NCBI GenBank assembly: GCA_029266295.1 | Contig: JAQSXD010000280.1 | Location: 1 to 5,530, forward strand | Reading direction: 5' to 3' | DNA length: 5,530 nucleotides | DNA from: Bacillota bacterium | Lineage (GTDB): Bacteria; Bacillota; Clostridia; Peptostreptococcales; Anaerovoracaceae | Part shown: in pieces, positions 1 to 5,530 of the stretch | How the letters are laid out: each line of letters opens with the position of its first letter | How positions within the stretch are numbered: the first letter of the stretch is position 1 | Notes under the pieces: model-generated | Databases searched by the model: none | Told to the model about the DNA's origin: nothing | What the model saw: only the letters and a program-made list of their open reading frames with translations | Position numbers and translations under genes: made by a program

Positions 1-1
1 T

Positions 2-991
2 TGGGTTCCGGAATTTTTCGGAGATACCATTATAGTCAACGGAAAAGTGTGGCCCAATCTCAATGTTGAGCGAAGGCGGTACCGAATTCGGTTGTTAAAT
101 GGATCCAATGCCCGGTTCTATCATCTGAAACTGTCCAATGGGATGCACTTTGTTCAGATCGGAACAGACGGAGGATACCTGAACGAGCCGGTAGAACTAA
201 GCTCACTGTTGCTTGCGCCCGCTGAACGGGCTGATCTCTTGATCGACTTTTCAGACATCAGGCCGGGAACCCGGATTCTACTGACGAATGATGCAAATGC
301 TCCGTACCCTGACGGAGACGCGCCGAATCCTGATACAGTGGGGCAGATCATGCAGTTCACGGTGCCCAATGACTCACCTCCTCCGGTTAGGCCGCCTAAG
401 CTGCCAGGCAGGCTGAATCATATTCAGCGGCTAAGGCCGGACGCTCCCCAAAGAACGTTAACCTTAAACGAGGTGCCTGGCCCCAACGGACCGGTAATCA
501 TTCTTTTAAACGGACAAAAATGGTCTGCTCCATTATCGGAGAGGTCTGCTGTAGGCTCCACAGAAGAATGGATCGTTGCAAATCTGACCATGGATACCCA
601 CCCCATTCATCTGCATCTGGTTCAGTTCCAGCTTCTGAACCGGCAGGATTTCAATATGGAGGAATATCAACTCAGATGGGAAGAATTAAACGGGACACCG
701 CCCCTTGACCATCCCACAAAAGTGCTTCCGGTACAGCCTTATCTGACGGGACCGCCTATTCCTCCTGACCCGAATGAACGAGGATGGAAAGATACCGTTC
801 GAATGAATCCCAACCAGGTGACCCGCATCCTCGTGCGGTTTGCACCGCAGGATGTTCCGGTAGGGGCTGTTTCTTCGGGAGACAATCTTTATCCTTTTAA
901 TCCCTCGGTAGGACCTGGGTACGTCTGGCATTGTCATATTATTGATCATGAGGACAATGAAATGATGAGACCTTATCATGTAATCTCTTAA
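2..991 (+). CDS. Multicopper oxidase, CotA/bilirubin-oxidase-like, C-terminal part (5' end off window)
   Basis: The frame is open from base 2, upstream of the first in-window ATG at 47, so the start lies outside; 329 residues are visible. The fragment begins in the middle cupredoxin domain (GDTIIVNGKVWP, then DGGYL and LAPAERADLLIDF, all very like Bacillus CotA) and includes the whole third domain. The copper ligands expected in this half are present, numbering from the first visible residue: H200, H203 and H205 in HPIHLHL, and H310-C311-H312, H316 and M321 in HCHIIDHEDNEMM. By family knowledge, H200, C311, H316 and M321 bind type 1 copper, with Met as the axial ligand. The other histidines serve the type 2/3 cluster. 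The remaining cluster histidines should lie in the missing N-terminal domain. The enzyme would oxidise phenols, bilirubin or metal ions and reduce O2 to water; the substrate cannot be read from sequence. Compared with CotA from memory, it has extra segments before GWKDT and before the HCH motif. A spore-coat location is possible but is inference only. Confidence 0.95.
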   Translation, partial: WVPEFFGDTIIVNGKVWPNLNVERRRYRIRLLNGSNARFYHLKLSNGMHFVQIGTDGGYLNEPVELSSLLLAPAERADLLIDFSDIRPGTRILLTNDANAPYPDGDAPNPDTVGQIMQFTVPNDSPPPVRPPKLPGRLNHIQRLRPDAPQRTLTLNEVPGPNGPVIILLNGQKWSAPLSERSAVGSTEEWIVANLTMDTHPIHLHLVQFQLLNRQDFNMEEYQLRWEELNGTPPLDHPTKVLPVQPYLTGPPIPPDPNERGWKDTVRMNPNQVTRILVRFAPQDVPVGAVSSGDNLYPFNPSVGPGYVWHCHIIDHEDNEMMRPYHVIS

Positions 992-1007
992 GTGAGGGAT
1001 CCGCACT

Positions 1008-1039
1008 AAAAAAATAAGGGCGTCTCATTGAGACGCCCT
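1008..1039 (-). terminator. Rho-independent terminator of the transglutaminase gene, in a convergent gap
   Basis: A perfect 10-bp stem (1017-1026 AGGGCGTCTC pairing with 1030-1039 GAGACGCCCT) closes a 3-base ATT loop. Reading the minus strand, the stem is followed by TTA and a run of seven T (complement of 1008-1014), which is the classic arrangement. It lies about 60 bases past the transglutaminase stop. On the plus strand the sequence after the stem has no T-run, so for the multicopper oxidase it can act only as a weak terminator or as a 3' stabilising hairpin. Confidence 0.88.
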
Positions 1040-1098
1040 GCATTGAATTAGTCACACCAAGCGGCGTTATTAATTCGTTGGTTCATGGTTATGATTCA

Positions 1099-2298
1099 TT
1101 ACCATTCCGCCTGCACCACATCATACCGATGGGCATCGGAAAAATCATCATTATCAAAGTAGTTGTAGCCCGAATTACCAAAGGTGGGATCTACATTAAT
1201 CCACGCTTCGGCTGCGGTATCATAAATCTGATTCCAAACATGCTCACCCCATTCTGAACCGCTGTAGCCAAGTCCTGAAACAAGCCGGACTTTTACATCA
1301 ACGGCTCGGCACATGGAAACATAGAGGCACGAGTAGTCAAAGCAGACACCAGTTCGCTCCTGGTAGGTGACAATGGAGCCGGAATTTACCTTGGAAGGAT
1401 TTTTCAAAACGATGACTGCCTTCGCTTGATCATACTGAATATTTTTCCGCACCCAGTGGTAGATAAGTTCAGCCTTTTTTCTGTCGTCTTTTTCAGTACC
1501 CACGATTCTTTTGGCTGTTTCGTCAATGTCGGCATTGGAAAGCACCGCTTCGTCGATGGTCATCCCATTAAAATATTTGATTGCAGGGAGTTTCCAATAA
1601 TTGGGATCACCTGTGCTGTCTGTATTTGCTGGCGTATAATCCTCAGCAGCTTTCTTAAACGCTTCACTTACCAATGTGGGAACACTTTTGACCAGTTCGG
1701 CATTTAGAATCGGCTGCAGCATGGTCTTTTGAACCGTCTGATAGGCCTTTGAGGCATTGATGTATTCCCCGGCATCGGGATTGTTGATAAAGCTGGTATA
1801 AAAATTGAGCAAAATCGCAAGAACGAAGATCATGAACGCTGACCTAGGCAGCTGCCATAAACCTCCAAAAATCCGCCTGATGATTGGTCGTTTTGCTTCC
1901 AGCAGGGAAGAAAGTCTGAGGGACAGCGGAATCAGTACATGGCGTGTAACGGGTATTGCAAGGAGTTCCAGTAAGAAAAACAGAACTGACATCAAAATAA
2001 AGAATGTGATCACGTATGCGACGATATCATGTTGATAACGGGCAATAAATTCTGCCGCTGCGGGCATGGAATGATCCAAAAATGTTAGAAATCCATTTCT
2101 CGTGCCTGAAAAGATGATTCCAATGAAATAAAAGGCAAGAAGAGTGCCAAGCACAAATTTCACGCTGTTGAATATTGCCATGATGGAATTGATAACGCGA
2201 TTTTTTGAAATTGGATTCAAAATCCCTGTGATCACCGGCATGAAGAAAATGATGATCATCAAAAGCGTAATAAAATTAAAACCGTTGGTTGAATTCAT
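1099..2298 (-). CDS. Membrane-anchored transglutaminase-like protein
   Basis: This 399-residue protein has four hydrophobic segments at about residues 8-27, 41-63, 93-117 and 153-170, then a linker and a transglutaminase-like (papain-fold) domain at about 260-385. The Cys-His-Asp triad is intact: C319 in RTGVCFDYSC, H353 in GEHVWNQ and D370 in WINVDPTFG. The helical lead-in AELIYHWVRKNIQYD is also typical. The loop between helices 3 and 4 (118-152) is strongly basic, with R/K at 119, 128, 136, 137, 141, 142 and 152. The loop after helix 1 is mildly basic. The positive-inside rule therefore puts both loops in the cytoplasm and the catalytic domain outside. The ATG at 2298 is preceded by a GGAGA site (2309-2313) at 10-base spacing. 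Such domains may crosslink, cleave or otherwise act on peptides or amides; the substrate here is unknown. The domain layout and the DSTGDPNYWKLPA segment resemble uncharacterised clostridial proteins as I recall them. It is transcribed alone, divergently from the xpaC-telA pair. Confidence 0.94.
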   Translation of the reverse strand: MNSTNGFNFITLLMIIIFFMPVITGILNPISKNRVINSIMAIFNSVKFVLGTLLAFYFIGIIFSGTRNGFLTFLDHSMPAAAEFIARYQHDIVAYVITFFILMSVLFFLLELLAIPVTRHVLIPLSLRLSSLLEAKRPIIRRIFGGLWQLPRSAFMIFVLAILLNFYTSFINNPDAGEYINASKAYQTVQKTMLQPILNAELVKSVPTLVSEAFKKAAEDYTPANTDSTGDPNYWKLPAIKYFNGMTIDEAVLSNADIDETAKRIVGTEKDDRKKAELIYHWVRKNIQYDQAKAVIVLKNPSKVNSGSIVTYQERTGVCFDYSCLYVSMCRAVDVKVRLVSGLGYSGSEWGEHVWNQIYDTAAEAWINVDPTFGNSGYNYFDNDDFSDAHRYDVVQAEW

Positions 2299-2395
2299 AT
2301 GCTACTGTTCTCCGTTTTATCAACTGAGGCGCACCGAGCCCCTTTAAATTTTATCCTTCAATTGATTAAAATAACCCTTTATCGAGCTCAATATA

Positions 2396-2540
2396 CTGTA
2401 TTATTATACCATGGAAAGAACTTAAAAAACCCAGACAGAAATTGGTATGATCTTGCTTGGCTCTGGGTCGTGCTTCAAAAATTTTGTATCAAAAATAGTG
2501 GCCATGAATCGTTACATAAATTTCATACAAAATAATACAG
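2396..2540. repeat. Inverted repeat pair AATAATACAG, one copy near each divergent promoter
   Basis: The ten bases AATAATACAG occur on the plus strand at 2531-2540 and exactly on the minus strand at 2405-2396, about 125 bases apart. The minus copy overlaps the end of the transglutaminase -10 and its predicted start. The plus copy lies upstream of the xpaC -10, in the spacer region. It could be an operator pair or a chance match in AT-rich DNA. The differing placement relative to the two -10 boxes argues for caution. Confidence 0.25.
2403..2411 (-). promoter_or_regulatory. Extended -10 promoter for the transglutaminase gene
   Basis: Read on the minus strand, this is TGGTATAAT, a perfect TATAAT with the extended -10 TG one base upstream. 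At a 17-base spacer the -35 position reads GGTTTT, a poor match to TTGACA, which is tolerable for an extended -10 promoter. Transcription would start near 2396 and leave a leader of about 100 bases before the ATG at 2298. No start site has been measured, so this is a motif-based call. Confidence 0.55.
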
Positions 2541-2546
2541 CATTTA

Positions 2547-2555
2547 TGGTATAAT
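2547..2555 (+). promoter_or_regulatory. Extended -10 promoter for the xpaC-telA operon
   Basis: The sequence TGGTATAAT (TATAAT at 2550-2555 with TG at 2547-2548) is identical to the minus-strand promoter in the same intergenic region. No good TTGACA-like -35 is seen at 16-18 bases upstream; the 17-base position reads ACAAAA. Predicted transcription starts near 2562, about 35 bases before the ATG at 2597, a normal leader length that leaves no room for a riboswitch. Confidence 0.6.
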
Positions 2556-2596
2556 CATATGCGTAGATTAGGATTGATTCAGGGGTGGAGGGTAAC

Positions 2597-3919
2597 ATGA
2601 AACATGACAATTATGACTATATAGATTTAGGGGAAGAAATTAGCAGAACCGTAAAAAAGGTTTTAAACCAGCAGGATTTCTATGATTTAAAGCATACGAT
2701 CAACAAAACCATGCGAAATATTCCAGGCATGGGAGGAGGACCGTTCTATAATGGTCCATTTGGTGGTGATTTTCCGCCCCTTTCAAAAGACGTACCTACT
2801 GAAGGGCACCAGCCCTATGAAGCGCCAAAGAATTCGGGGGGAGGGCGAAGAGGCCATCCTTATCAGCAGCAACGCGCTCAAAGAAGACATGCGAAGCAGG
2901 AATGGAGACAGTCTTCGGATCAACCAAATGATCAGGCAACTCGTCAGCCGAATTATCATCAATATCGAGTTCATAAGAAGCATAGAGGGGCAAGTTCTGT
3001 TCCCAGTACGTTGATGATCGTTTTCGGTTCGATCGGAACGGCAGTTACAGGATTGATGATACCTGGTGTTGCCGCCGCTGGAGCTTATCTGGGCGGTGTA
3101 CAACTGGCAGAGATCATTAGTGCTGCGCTGTGTGTGCCACTAATTGGCTCCCTTGGCTTAATCTTTGGGGGCATAAGCAGGAAGAAACGCTTTAAGCGGC
3201 TTCGTCTCTACCAGAATGTTCTGAACGGCCGTACCTACTGCACCGTAAAGGAATTGTCTGCAGCCAGCGGGCTGAAACCGGAATTTCTCGTGAAGGATCT
3301 CCGTAAGATGATTCGCGGCGGTTTGTTTTCTGAGGGCTATATGGATCAGCAGGAAACGTGTCTCATGACGGATTACCAAACATATGAGCAATATCTGAAA
3401 ACGATGAAATACGCAGAACAACAGCGTGAAGAGGAAAAACGGGAGAATGAGAGGTGGGCAAACCATCAGGGCGGCAGCGAACTGAGACAGACCATCGAAG
3501 AGGGAAAAGACTATATTCGGACGATCAAAGCCGCCAACGACGCTCTGCCGGAAGTAGAAATCTCCGACAAACTGAATCAGCTGGAGCAGGTTACTACAAA
3601 GATATTCGACTATGTGGAACAGCATCCGGAAAAACTGCCGGAAATCCGGAAATTTATGTGCTATTACATGCCCATTACGCTAAAGCTGGTCAATGCGTAT
3701 CAGAAGTTCGACCGCCATGGTGCAAATGCATCTGAGATTGAAGCCACTAAGCTGGAAATCAAGGGAACGATTGATACGATAAATAAAGCCTATGAGAATC
3801 TGCTGCGCAAACTAATGGAAGCTGATATTCTCGACGTTACTTCGGATATTTCCGCGCTGGAAACGATTTTGGCGCAGGAAGGGCTGACCGGAGATCCGTT
3901 CCATTCGAAAATGAACTAA
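2597..3919 (+). CDS. xpaC: XpaC-family (5-bromo-4-chloroindolyl phosphate hydrolysis protein) membrane protein, long form
   Basis: This is a 440-residue protein from the ATG at 2597, which has GGAGG at 2587-2591 with 5-base spacing. A GTG at 2585 would add four residues but overlaps this ribosome binding site, so it is rejected. In order there are: a short acidic/helical N-terminus (1-40); a Gly/Pro/Phe-rich stretch (42-62); a polar Gln/Arg/His-rich linker (70-130); two hydrophobic segments (about 137-165 and 172-193); a basic turn RKKRFKR; a winged-helix-like segment (about 200-257, TVKELSAASGLKPEFLVKDLRKM); a charged coiled-coil stretch (265-300); and the XpaC core (about 300-432, with YYMPITLKLVNAY and SDISALETILAQEGL). 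The core is near the size of the short Bacillus XpaC, so roughly half of this protein is extra. The family name comes from a chromogenic-substrate phenotype; no phosphatase motif is visible and the true activity is unknown. It is followed after 40 bases by telA, as in the B. subtilis xpaC-yaaN pair. Confidence 0.88.
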   Translation: MKHDNYDYIDLGEEISRTVKKVLNQQDFYDLKHTINKTMRNIPGMGGGPFYNGPFGGDFPPLSKDVPTEGHQPYEAPKNSGGGRRGHPYQQQRAQRRHAKQEWRQSSDQPNDQATRQPNYHQYRVHKKHRGASSVPSTLMIVFGSIGTAVTGLMIPGVAAAGAYLGGVQLAEIISAALCVPLIGSLGLIFGGISRKKRFKRLRLYQNVLNGRTYCTVKELSAASGLKPEFLVKDLRKMIRGGLFSEGYMDQQETCLMTDYQTYEQYLKTMKYAEQQREEEKRENERWANHQGGSELRQTIEEGKDYIRTIKAANDALPEVEISDKLNQLEQVTTKIFDYVEQHPEKLPEIRKFMCYYMPITLKLVNAYQKFDRHGANASEIEATKLEIKGTIDTINKAYENLLRKLMEADILDVTSDISALETILAQEGLTGDPFHSKMN

Positions 3920-3959
3920 TGAAAATTATTATAGATCTGTAAAGGAGGATATATAAATA

Positions 3960-5108
3960 ATGAGCGATGAGATGAAAGATACGATGCCGACTCTGACTTT
4001 GGATCCATTTGGTGAGGACGGAATTCAGCCTCCTTCAGCTGTTCCAGCAGCGTTCGAGGAAAAGCGGGTTCAGACGGTTGAAGAACCTGCGCTTACTCCC
4101 GAAGAGAAAAAAATCGTTGATGAATTTGCTTCTAAAATTGAGCTTTCCAATTCCAACATCATCATACAGTATGGTTCCGGTGCACAAAAGAAAATTGCCG
4201 AATTCTCAGAATCTGCGCTGAATAATGTGAGAACCAAGGATCTCGGAGAAGTGGGAGAACTGCTGACCAATGTTGTGACAGAGCTGAAGAACTTTGATGG
4301 AGAAGAAGAGGAAAAGGGCTTTCTCGGTATTTTTAAGCGGACTTCAAGAAAGCTGTCAAATCTGAAAACCAAATATGACAAAGCGGAAGTCAATGTGACA
4401 AAGATTTGTTCGATTTTAGAGAATCATCAGATACAGCTACTGAAAGACATTGCACTTCTTGACAAGATGTATGACATGAACAAGGTCTATTTCAAAGAGC
4501 TTTCCATGTACATCCTGGCAGGAAAGAAGAAACTTAACGAGGTTTTGAGCATAGAGCTTCCAACGCTAAAGTCGAAGGCACAAGCCAGCGGCCTGCCCGA
4601 GGATGCGCAGGCAGCAAACGATTTGGCGGCTCTTTGCAACCGTTTTGAAAAGAAGCTTCATGATCTGGAACTTACGAGAATGATTTCGATTCAGATGGCA
4701 CCGCAAATTCGTCTCGTTCAAAATAATGACACGCTGATGTCGGACAAGATTCAATCCACGCTGGTCAATACAATTCCTCTTTGGAAGAGCCAAATGGTTC
4801 TTGCGCTTGGAATTGCCAACTCACAGAGCGCCGCTGAGTCACAACGCCAGGTGACGGATATGACCAATGAGCTCCTTCGAAAAAATGCGGCTACATTGAA
4901 AATGGCCACCCTTGAAACGGCCAAGGAGTCAGAGCGGGGAATTGTGGATATTGAAACCCTTGTGAATACCAACCAAAGTTTGATCTCCACCCTGGAAGAA
5001 GTCTCCAAGATTCAGGAAGAGGGGCGACAGAAACGGGCTCAGGCAGAAAGCGAACTAAAACGCATTGAAGGGGAGCTGAAGCAAAAGCTACTCGAGATGA
5101 GGAACTGA
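3960..5108 (+). CDS. telA: TelA/YaaN-family toxic anion resistance protein
   Basis: This 382-residue soluble protein has the usual length and hallmarks of the TelA family. They are IQYGSGAQKKIAEFSE (about 69-84), the adjoining DLGEVGELL (94-102), a charged break followed by KGFLGIFKR (119-127), long helices through the middle, and IPLWKSQMVLALG (272-284). The last about 80 residues (300-380) are heptad-like and highly charged, predicting a C-terminal coiled coil. The first about 45 residues are Pro/acid-rich and probably disordered. No membrane segment or signal peptide is seen, so it is probably cytoplasmic. The ATG at 3960 follows a perfect AAAGGAGG (3941-3948) with a somewhat long 11-base spacer. 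Family members are linked to tellurite, nisin and other cell-envelope-stress tolerance, but the biochemical mechanism is not established. The short gap to xpaC, with no terminator between, indicates co-transcription. Confidence 0.94.
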   Translation: MSDEMKDTMPTLTLDPFGEDGIQPPSAVPAAFEEKRVQTVEEPALTPEEKKIVDEFASKIELSNSNIIIQYGSGAQKKIAEFSESALNNVRTKDLGEVGELLTNVVTELKNFDGEEEEKGFLGIFKRTSRKLSNLKTKYDKAEVNVTKICSILENHQIQLLKDIALLDKMYDMNKVYFKELSMYILAGKKKLNEVLSIELPTLKSKAQASGLPEDAQAANDLAALCNRFEKKLHDLELTRMISIQMAPQIRLVQNNDTLMSDKIQSTLVNTIPLWKSQMVLALGIANSQSAAESQRQVTDMTNELLRKNAATLKMATLETAKESERGIVDIETLVNTNQSLISTLEEVSKIQEEGRQKRAQAESELKRIEGELKQKLLEMRN

Positions 5109-5150
5109 AAATAATCCATAAGAAACGTTAAGCAGGTAATTAAGAATGGA

Positions 5151-5184
5151 GGGCATGTCTGATGTATGGACATGCCCCTTTTTT
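5151..5184 (+). terminator. Rho-independent terminator after telA
   Basis: A 9-bp perfect stem (GGGCATGTC at 5151-5159 with GACATGCCC at 5169-5177) closes a 9-base loop and is followed by C and six T (5179-5184). It lies 42 bases past the telA stop. On the minus strand there is no comparable T-run beyond the stem, so it is mainly the end of the xpaC-telA transcript. It also sits about 50 bases beyond the stop of the convergent UroD-like gene. Confidence 0.92.
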
Positions 5185-5233
5185 CTGAGCAATGAAATTT
5201 GATATCGAGGCAGAAAACCGATGGGTTTGCCAT

Positions 5234-5530
5234 TTAGCACTCATCAAATACGCGAAAAAATGCAGCCACATTTTCATGGCTTGCATGGTATGGAAGGGTG
5301 CAGCCGCTGCTCAAAATAAATCCCCCGTCAGAGCCGATGTCACTGAGCAGATCTTGACAGACACGGGTGATTTCCTCTGGTGTACCCAAAACAAAGCGTG
5401 AGGCGGGAACATCGCCAAGAAGACAGATTCTGCCGCCCAGCAGCTTCTTTGCAAGATAAATATCAGTGCTTCCGTCCAGCTCTAAAATAATTTTATTGGG
5501 AGGAAGGCTTTGGAAATAGGTGAGGTTTCT
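5234..5530 (-). CDS. Uroporphyrinogen decarboxylase-fold protein, C-terminal fragment (probable corrinoid methyltransferase type; 5' end off window)
   Basis: Reading the minus strand from base 5530, an open frame of 98 residues ends at TAA (5236-5234); the start lies beyond the right edge. The fragment reads LLGGRICLLGDVPASRFVLGTPEEI, then GGFILSSGCTLPYHASHENVAAF. This is the standard C-terminal end of the UroD/MtaA family: the GD(V/I) strand, the GTPEE helix, the G-G-(F/Y)-I-L strand and the N-V helix. The Cys in SSGC sits where cobalamin/corrinoid:thiol methyltransferases of the MtaA/CmuA type carry a zinc-ligand Cys. True haem-pathway HemE enzymes lack it, so a methyl-transfer role is favoured over haem synthesis. 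The catalytic His-x-Cys that would confirm this should lie upstream, outside the window. The gene is convergent with telA, is terminated separately and is probably unrelated in function. Confidence 0.87.
   Translation of the reverse strand, partial: RNLTYFQSLPPNKIILELDGSTDIYLAKKLLGGRICLLGDVPASRFVLGTPEEITRVCQDLLSDIGSDGGFILSSGCTLPYHASHENVAAFFRVFDEC

Noticed and set aside
2299..2535. Plus-strand 78-codon open frame filling most of the divergent intergenic region
   Set aside because: It has no ribosome binding site, begins at the base next to the start of the divergent transglutaminase gene, covers that gene's promoter and ribosome binding site, and its translation resembles no family I know.
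2585..2596. GTG start at 2585 for the xpaC gene
   Set aside because: The GTG lies directly on the GGAGG ribosome binding site that serves the ATG at 2597, and no alternative site is positioned for it.
2562..2596. Possible riboswitch or attenuator leader ahead of xpaC
   Set aside because: The predicted leader is only about 35 bases and shows no stable hairpin or T-run.
3158..3625. Minus-strand 155-codon open frame inside xpaC
   Set aside because: It is a shadow of the xpaC coding frame: fully antisense, with no promoter or ribosome binding site and no family resemblance.
5039..5233. Minus-strand 64-codon open frame overlapping the telA end and terminator
   Set aside because: It runs through the telA terminator hairpin and antisense to telA coding sequence, with no recognisable product. 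An apparent continuation of the UroD frame into it does not hold, because the frame stops at 5234-5236.
5192..5401. Plus-strand 69-codon open frame near the right edge
   Set aside because: It is antisense to the well-supported UroD-like fragment, starts just after the telA terminator and has no ribosome binding site.

Overview
The window looks like chromosomal DNA from a low-to-mid GC, probably spore-forming Firmicute, most likely a member of the Clostridia. The reasons are AGGAGG-type ribosome binding sites, TATAAT-type promoters, compact hairpin-plus-T terminators, a clostridial-type membrane transglutaminase and an xpaC-telA (B. subtilis xpaC-yaaN-like) pair. No RNA gene, insertion sequence, CRISPR array or phage gene was found.

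Layout, left to right. (1) Bases 2-991 (+) hold the C-terminal two thirds of a CotA/bilirubin-oxidase-like multicopper oxidase. Its start lies off the left edge. (2) A short convergent gap (992-1098) holds a perfect 10-bp hairpin whose T-tract lies on the minus strand, so it mainly terminates the next gene. (3) Bases 1099-2298 (-) encode a four-helix membrane protein with a transglutaminase-like catalytic domain, predicted to face outside the cell. (4) A 298-bp divergent intergenic region carries one extended -10 promoter in each direction, both reading TGGTATAAT. (5) Bases 2597-3919 (+) encode a long XpaC-family membrane protein, and 3960-5108 (+) encode a TelA-family protein. The two form an operon closed by a strong terminator at 5151-5184. 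(6) Bases 5234-5530 (-) hold the C-terminal end of a uroporphyrinogen-decarboxylase-fold protein, probably of the corrinoid methyltransferase type, which runs off the right edge.

How the genes may work together. XpaC and TelA are a recurrent pair, and their co-transcription here supports a joint role in envelope or toxic-compound stress, though the mechanism is not established. The transglutaminase is divergently transcribed from the same control region and may be co-regulated or may only be a neighbour. The oxidase and the UroD-like gene flank this core and look functionally unrelated to it. The window is mostly explained by known families. The points most worth a second look are the extended architecture of the XpaC protein, the surface topology of the transglutaminase, and the presence of a copper oxidase in an apparently anaerobic lineage.
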